Shown here: positions 58,201-64,000 of the stretch, in pieces
Layout: each line of letters starts with the position of its first letter
How positions within the stretch are numbered: position 1 is the first letter of the stretch
The notes under the pieces: model-generated
Database searches by the model: none
What the model was told of the DNA's origin: nothing
The model's input: only the letters and a program-made list of their open reading frames with translations
Assembly: GCA_021613535.1 (NCBI GenBank)
Contig: CP075494.1
Span: forward strand, 9,610,001-9,674,000
Direction: 5' to 3'
Origin: Adineta vaga
Lineage: Eukaryota; Rotifera
DNA: 64,000 bases
Position numbers and translations under genes: made by a program

Positions 58201-61200
58201 ATGGGTGATGATGGTAGACATCATCATGAATTTCGAGCTCGACGTGTCGATGGAACAAATCCTGATGGTAATATTGCGAAAGACATCAATTCTATCATTT
58301 ATTCCTACCTTTGTCTACATGTTTAATAAGGTTTGGAAGATGCTGCTGCACAAAGTCGTCTTACACATGATCGAATGTCAGCAGAAGAATCTCGATTATT
58401 TCCAGACATTTGTAAAGGTGATATTAAACGACATAAAGCATTCTTAATTATTCGAAATAATATCGTAAGTAAAACATTATTTTTATTGTTTTTTACTTGA
58501 GTTATAATGTGATTATACAATGTACAGTATCTACAATTCTATTCAAGATATATCAATCCTTTCGATTGATCATTGAGAATGTTCGAGAAGTTTAAAATGA
58601 TGATAGATATATTTGTTTAGAGACATATTTTTATTCTAGCTTCGAATGTGGTTTGATGAACCTCGTGTTCAACTTGTATTGGAAAAAGTCATGGAAAAAT
58701 TGACTCAAGTTGAACCGCAATATGCTACTGGTAATAGAAATGGTCTAGCTATTTTTGTTTTATTTCTATAGTATACTTTTTGATAAATAGAAGAACGTGT
58801 TCTTGCTGGAAAAATCTTCCTTTATCTCGAACGTTACGGTTATATTAATTTCGGAGTATTCAAACGGATTACGATTCCAATTGGAAGTCAGTTTTGGAAT
58901 AATTCAGTTCGACATATACATATGAAATACGATTGATCTCTAGGTAAAAAAGAACAACCACGTGTTATTATTATTGGTGCCGGTATTGCTGGAATCATTG
59001 CTGCTCGTCAATTACAATATTTTGGATTTGATACTATTGTTCTTGAAGGACGCGTAAGTACTTCTCATGAATAAATCATAGAACAAACGATCATCTTTCG
59101 TATAGAGTCGAGTTGGTGGTCGAATTGCAACATTTCGAAAAAACGGTTTCATTGCTGATTTAGGCGCTATGGTTGTCACAGGATTAGGTAACTATAATCT
59201 ATTTCTATTAACTTAAAATATCTTTTGTACATTCGTTTTAGGTGGAAATCCAGTTTCAGTATTACAAACTCAAACAAATCTTGATCTTGTACCAGTAAAA
59301 CATAAATGTCCAATGTATGAATGTTCACAGAATGTGGTATGTCAAATTTTCCTAAATATCTCCCGGAAAGTTTCATGTTTTCTTTCAGTTACTAAATTCA
59401 TTTTTAAAATCAGTTGACTTAATTCATTTCCGACGTCGTTATCTTCGGGTTAATAGAATCTCTAATATTGCCTTCTTTTGGGTTTTTAATTCGAATTTAA
59501 AGATAGATTAGCAAAACTAAATTTTGTTTGTTTGTTTTTTTCTTTTTTCTCTCGTGGAAGGTACCAAAAGCTAAAGATGAAGTTGTGGAAAGAGAATTTA
59601 ATCGTTTATTAGAAGCATGTTCATATTTGGCACAAACACTCGATGAAGATATTAATGGAAAGAAACAACCATATTCATTAGGTGATGTTCTTGAACAATT
59701 GATTCGTGCACAAGAAAAAGCTGTTCGAGAAAAATATCTTCAACATCTACGAGAAATAACAAAAATGAAAGAATCACTTCGAACAATTTTAACATCTGTA
59801 AGATTTATCATTCTCTTTCTTCACCAAAAAAGAATAATTCAAAATTTATTTATTCTAGATGTGTGAAATACGTAATAAATGTGTTACATTACATAAAGAA
59901 TATTCCGATGTTTTACAAGTACCAGATAATGGAAATGTACTTGAAGAATTTGTTATACGTGATGTAGCTAAAAATTTAGTTATTACCACAGAGGTTAGTT
60001 TATTAAAACTTAAAATTAATGATTTCATGTGTATTGATTGGCTTTTATGCTTATTGTAGGATTATACTCGTCTTGAAACTCAAGCTGAACAATTGAAAGA
60101 ACAAATTCGTGTTGCAGAAGATAATCCACCACCGTATGTTTTTGTTTTTGATAGAACATAATCATGACGGAAATGATCTGTTGATATTTTAGTCGTCTTT
60201 ATCTAAGTGTAGCTGATCGTCGTATTCTTGATTGGCATATCGCTAACTTAGAATTTGCGAATGCAGCACCATTAAATTGTTTATCATTAAAATATTGGGA
60301 TCAAGGTAAATTTCATACGATATATATCATGCTTATCATGCTTATTTATCTTTTATCATTGTTTAGATGATGAATATGAATTTACCGGTTGTCATTTAAC
60401 TAGTAAATAAATCAAAATGATTGTAGACGATGAAATATATCTTTGTTCTATTCAATTTAGTACGTAATGGTTATTCGATTTTACCATTGGCTCTGTGTGA
60501 AAATCAAAACATAAAATTAAAACGTTCAGTAAAAAAAATTACTTACAATAAAACAGGTAATATCTATTAATATAATAACAATGCAGTCATACATAGTACT
60601 ATATTCTTTAGGTGTTGAAGTTATCGTTACCAATACTGAAGATCCGAAAAATGAAATACCTGAAACCTATCGAGCTGCCGCAGTACTTGTAACTGTACCC
60701 TTGGGTGTATTGAAAGAAAATATAATTCAATTTGATCCACCATTATTGGAAGAGAAACAATCAGCAATTGATCGACTTGGCTTTGGAAATTTAAATAAAG
60801 TAAAATTTATCTTCTTTATTTTTGATTTTGTAATATAAATGTTCCATTTAGGTGGTTCTGTGTTTCGATAAAGTATTTTGGGATTCTAATCATACCTTAT
60901 TTGCACATGTTAATGCTTCGACATCATCACGTGGAGAATTGTTTCTCTTTTGGTGTTTTACAAAACCACCAGTACTTATTGCTTTAGTTGCTGGTGATGC
61001 AGCGAATGTTGTTGAATGTGCAACAGATGATGTTATTATTGGTCGTACATTAGTTGTTCTAAGAAATATTTTTGGTTCAGCAGCTGTCCCATCAGTATGT
61101 TGAAAACATTCCTGATGATAAAATAGATTTGCTTTCTTGTAGCCCAAAGAATCATTAGTAACACGATGGAAATCAGATCCATTCGCACGTGGTTCTTATT

Positions 61201-61477
61201 CATATGTTGCTGTTGGTGCTTCAGGTACTTTGATTTCTAATGCTAAACAAATAAAATTGAGATCTTTTTGATTTGTTATTAAGGTGATGATTATGATATT
61301 CTAAGTCGTCCGGTTGAATATCCCGGTGATCGGATTCCACGATTATATTTTGCTGGTGAACATACGAATCGAAATTATCCAGCAACAGTTCATGGTGCAT
61401 TATTAAGTGGTTTACGTGAAGCTCGACGTATAGCTGATGCTTTTCTTGGCTCGATCTATGAAGTTTCGGCACCTTAA
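58201..61477 (+). CDS. KDM1A: KDM1A / LSD1 FAD-dependent histone H3K4 demethylase
   Basis: Multi-exon gene. It removes mono- and dimethyl groups from H3K4 with FAD, usually in the CoREST complex. Seen in order: the SWIRM domain ([53 protein letters not shown]); the FAD-binding GxGxxG as [54 protein letters not shown]; a two-helix Tower insertion (about 59600-60130); [53 protein letters not shown] carrying the catalytic-site lysine equivalent to human K661; [25 protein letters not shown]; and [27 protein letters not shown]. The Tower favours KDM1A over KDM1B. The N-terminus is much shorter than in vertebrates (27 residues before SWIRM). An in-frame ATG at 58054 would add 49 residues but looks like leader sequence. 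Confidence 0.96.
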
Positions 61478-62446
61478 ATCTATCTACTTTCCTTCTTTTT
61501 TTTCTGTTTAATGTAACATTGACATTTCTCTGTTGTATATTGAATACTACGTACATAGAAAAAAACAATAGAATACTATTTTAGATCGTTTTTCTCTGGA
61601 TAAACAAATTTCAATAACTCAAAAGATTGAATAGCATTGTAAATGATGTGGATATGATACATAAACGCTATTTATGTGGAATTTGTGTTTCATTATACAT
61701 AGTACGAGAGTAAAAAGTCGATTAGTTTCATAATTGATGTATTGAATTCTCAAATTGTTCAAAAGTTTTGATTCGTTGATCTTTGTTCTATCGTAAAGAA
61801 ATAATTGCTGATAATGATTCAAATTCAATTCATTTAAATCGCTTTTCAGAATAAATATTCATATGCTGATGAACATACTATAGTAGACAACCTTCAGTAT
61901 ACATCTTTCATAAAACAATATTTACTTAAATACACTATTTGTTACAATATTTGCTCAACTACAATCATATTGAAATTTAATGTCTTCCATCTATTGTATG
62001 ATTAATTTAAAGTTATCCTTGATAAATTCAATACAATAAATGCATTCTTTCAAAATAGAAGACCTTCTTTTCGAGGAATTTTGTTAGCTAAAATTTGACG
62101 GTAATAGTTATGGGTCAAATTATTTCATATCCGGATGCATGTCATCAGTTTTTGACCTTTTCATATGTTTGAACGAACGAACAAAAGTATGATACAAAAT
62201 AGATTTCTTTTTATTATAATGTTGTAAATAGGAATGACGATGAACATGAAAAGAAAAGAGAAAGAGAAAAAAAAGACTTGTTTCAAAGGGTAAGAATGCA
62301 GCAAGTGAAACAAGAGAAAAGTCAAGCAATAGAGCATAGGTTAGGTTTGGAATGTTTGATCTGTGTGAAATTAATATCTACATGACGTTGATTGAGAAAA
62401 AAGAAAGAACGAAACAAAAAAATGAAGAAGATATTTTGTTTAATTT
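61478..62446. other. Convergent 3' spacer KDM1A / FOXA
   Basis: About 970 AT-rich bases between two stops. Frames on either strand (61221-61568, 61619-61828, 62120-62329, all minus) have no recognisable content. Confidence 0.55.
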
Positions 62447-63807
62447 TCACAATGTAGTCGGTTGCGCTGCATACATTGTTGGATGATGATAATAATCAGA
62501 TGAGGACGAAGGAACAAACGCTGTTTGTGGTAATTGCGATGCATAATAAGCATTTAATGCTGCTGGATTATCACCAAAACCTTGATGCATTATCAGTGTA
62601 TTTATCGCAAACGGTGAATAACCAGGAAATGTATGTGGATCAAACGGCATCTGATTAAATTCACACTGTTCCTGTTTAAGTTGTTTAATACCAACAGTTG
62701 TTCCTGTTGATAAAACTTGTAAATCACGAGTATCTAGTGATTCTAAGGATTGCTGTTGTTGTTGTTGTTGTTGTTGCATATACATAGGTCTTTGTTGTTG
62801 TGGCATAAGTAAGGATTGTTCATCACATGATTTTTCAGATGCTGAAGAAAGTGGACTTCGTTGTCCACTACCTGTGGATGTTGTTGATTTATCTAAACTA
62901 TTATTTATTCCATTACGTCGACTATTATTATTTGAATCACGATCGTGTTGTAAACGTTTTGTACCTATTCAAAAATAAAGATTTTTCATATGTTGCAATA
63001 GCTATGTTTTATTATTTACGAAAAGAATTACATTTAAAACGCTTTTGTCGTCGAAGATAACAGCCATTTTCAAACATATTTGTTGCTTCTTGATGTAACG
63101 CCCAATATGAACCTTTACCGGGTCTATATAGAAAACGACATGTGTTCAGTTAGACAGAATACATTGTACATAACATACCGATCAGGACTTCGTGGTACTT
63201 TAACAAAACAATCATTAAAACTTAATGAATGACGAATAGAATTTTGCCATCGTTGTTGATTTTGACGATAGTATGGAAATGAATCCATAATAAATTGATA
63301 AATTTCAGACAAAGTGCACATACGACTTGCTGATAATTGTATTGCCATTGTAATTAAAGATATATAACTGTAACGAAAGAAAAGAATTAGTTAAGATATG
63401 TCTGGAAAAAATGTTTTTATTCAATAATACCTATATGGTGGTTTTGCACACGCATTAAAATTTCGTCTGTAATTTGCTCCAGCTGATAATGCTGTTGAGT
63501 TATTTGTTATTGATTGTTGTTGTCCATTGGCTATAGCGGATGATAAACTGTTACTAGTTTTGTCGGTAATTTGTTCATTTTGATAACGTGCTTGCATAAT
63601 ATTTGATGCATTTGATGGCTGTTGATTTCCATAAACCATTGATAAAGATGTTGGTGATAATGATTGAACATTATTGTTGACTAGTTGCTGTTGATGATGA
63701 TGGGATGGCGGTAAAAGTGAATATTGACCAATATTATTTCCATAGGTTGATTGTTGGTAACAACAATTTGTCTGATAATTACCTGGTGTTTTGGGTGATG
63801 ATGACAT
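62447..63807 (-). CDS. FOXA: FOXA (HNF3) forkhead transcription factor
   Basis: Four exons (63431-63807, 63179-63367, from 63123 down to about 63030, and 62447-62965). FOXA is a pioneer factor for endoderm and foregut. The N-terminus is Ser/Asn/Gln-rich ([12 protein letters not shown]). The forkhead domain runs through the first three exons: [91 protein letters not shown]. The last two blocks are specific to the FOXA class. Downstream is a Gln run and the C-terminal [14 protein letters not shown], resembling the FOXA transactivation region II (HPFSINNLM). The start is the ATG at 63807, five bases after a TATATTTACAG splice acceptor; an in-frame ATG upstream (63846) is less likely. Confidence 0.94.
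62753..62778 (-). repeat. CAA poly-glutamine repeat in FOXA
   Basis: A TTG run on the plus strand (CAA on the minus strand) codes for nine consecutive glutamines after MYM. It is a nearly pure trinucleotide repeat, so length may vary between alleles. Confidence 0.85.
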
Positions 63808-64000
63808 GGAAACTGTAAATATATCAAAAAAAGATCTTTTTGTCAATAAAGTTATTTATATTAGTTTTGTTAATATGTACTTATAATCTTTTTCTCGCTC
63901 CCTCTTTCTCTTTCCCTTTCGGATTTTTTTCTTCTCTTACTTTGTTTTAATTTTCTTTAAAAAAGATCGTTTTATGTGTACGGTACGTGTATGTGTATGT
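63808..64000 (-). promoter_or_regulatory. FOXA 5' flank
   Basis: Upstream of the FOXA start on the minus strand, with a CT/TTTC-rich stretch at about 63892-63930 on the plus strand (GA-rich on the coding strand) and a GT-rich end. The window ends here, so the promoter is incomplete. Confidence 0.45.

Overview
This is a eukaryotic, AT-rich, gene-dense window with very short introns (mostly 45-70 nt, GT..AG) and no operon-type prokaryotic features. The best-fitting source is a bdelloid rotifer (Rotaria/Adineta type). The reasons are many conserved animal genes with tiny introns, an intronless ADP-ribosyltransferase-fold/TPR protein of a kind expanded in bdelloids, three divergent rotifer-style 7TM receptors, and an intronless DUF1445 hydro-lyase gene of bacterial type. 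Many start codons lie a few bases after a good 3' splice site, as expected if spliced-leader trans-splicing is used. The species assignment is inference from content, not from a marker sequence.

Layout, left to right. 0-8.7 kb: tektin-4 (-) and RECQL5 (-), with a divergent promoter region. 8.7-15 kb: a JIP3/JIP4 (SPAG9/UNC-16) scaffold gene (+). 15-18.5 kb: two single-exon genes, a DUF1445/D-glutamate-cyclase-like gene and a 7TM receptor. 19-26.5 kb: DDX46/Prp5 and PDCD4. 27.8-34.6 kb: an unrecognised low-complexity protein with PP1-docking-like motifs, TTLL12, and a convergent ART-TPR protein. 35.8-42.3 kb: a second 7TM receptor, MTHFR and DNA polymerase kappa. 42.7-45.2 kb: FOXK, followed by a 4.7-kb gene desert. 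49.9-54.2 kb: a third 7TM receptor and a nicotinic acetylcholine receptor alpha subunit. 54.6-61.5 kb: RIBC2, SURF4 and KDM1A/LSD1. 62.4-63.8 kb: FOXA.

Functional themes. Ciliary doublet components (tektin-4, RIBC2), DNA-damage tolerance and recombination control (RECQL5, POLK), chromatin and transcription (KDM1A, FOXK, FOXA), RNA and translation control (DDX46, PDCD4), secretory and axonal cargo handling (SURF4, JIP3/4), folate metabolism (MTHFR), and signalling receptors. These are ordinary neighbours on an animal chromosome, not a co-regulated pathway. Two head-to-head pairs (nAChR/RIBC2 and SURF4/KDM1A) share intergenic spacers of about 0.35-0.4 kb and could have bidirectional promoters.

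I found no transposon, rRNA, tRNA or CRISPR array that I can support. I found no convincing new multi-gene system. The most unusual items are the ART-TPR protein whose predicted catalytic residues are all replaced, the probable horizontally acquired DUF1445 gene, the recurrent 3' splice sites just before start codons, and the unassigned 613-residue protein.
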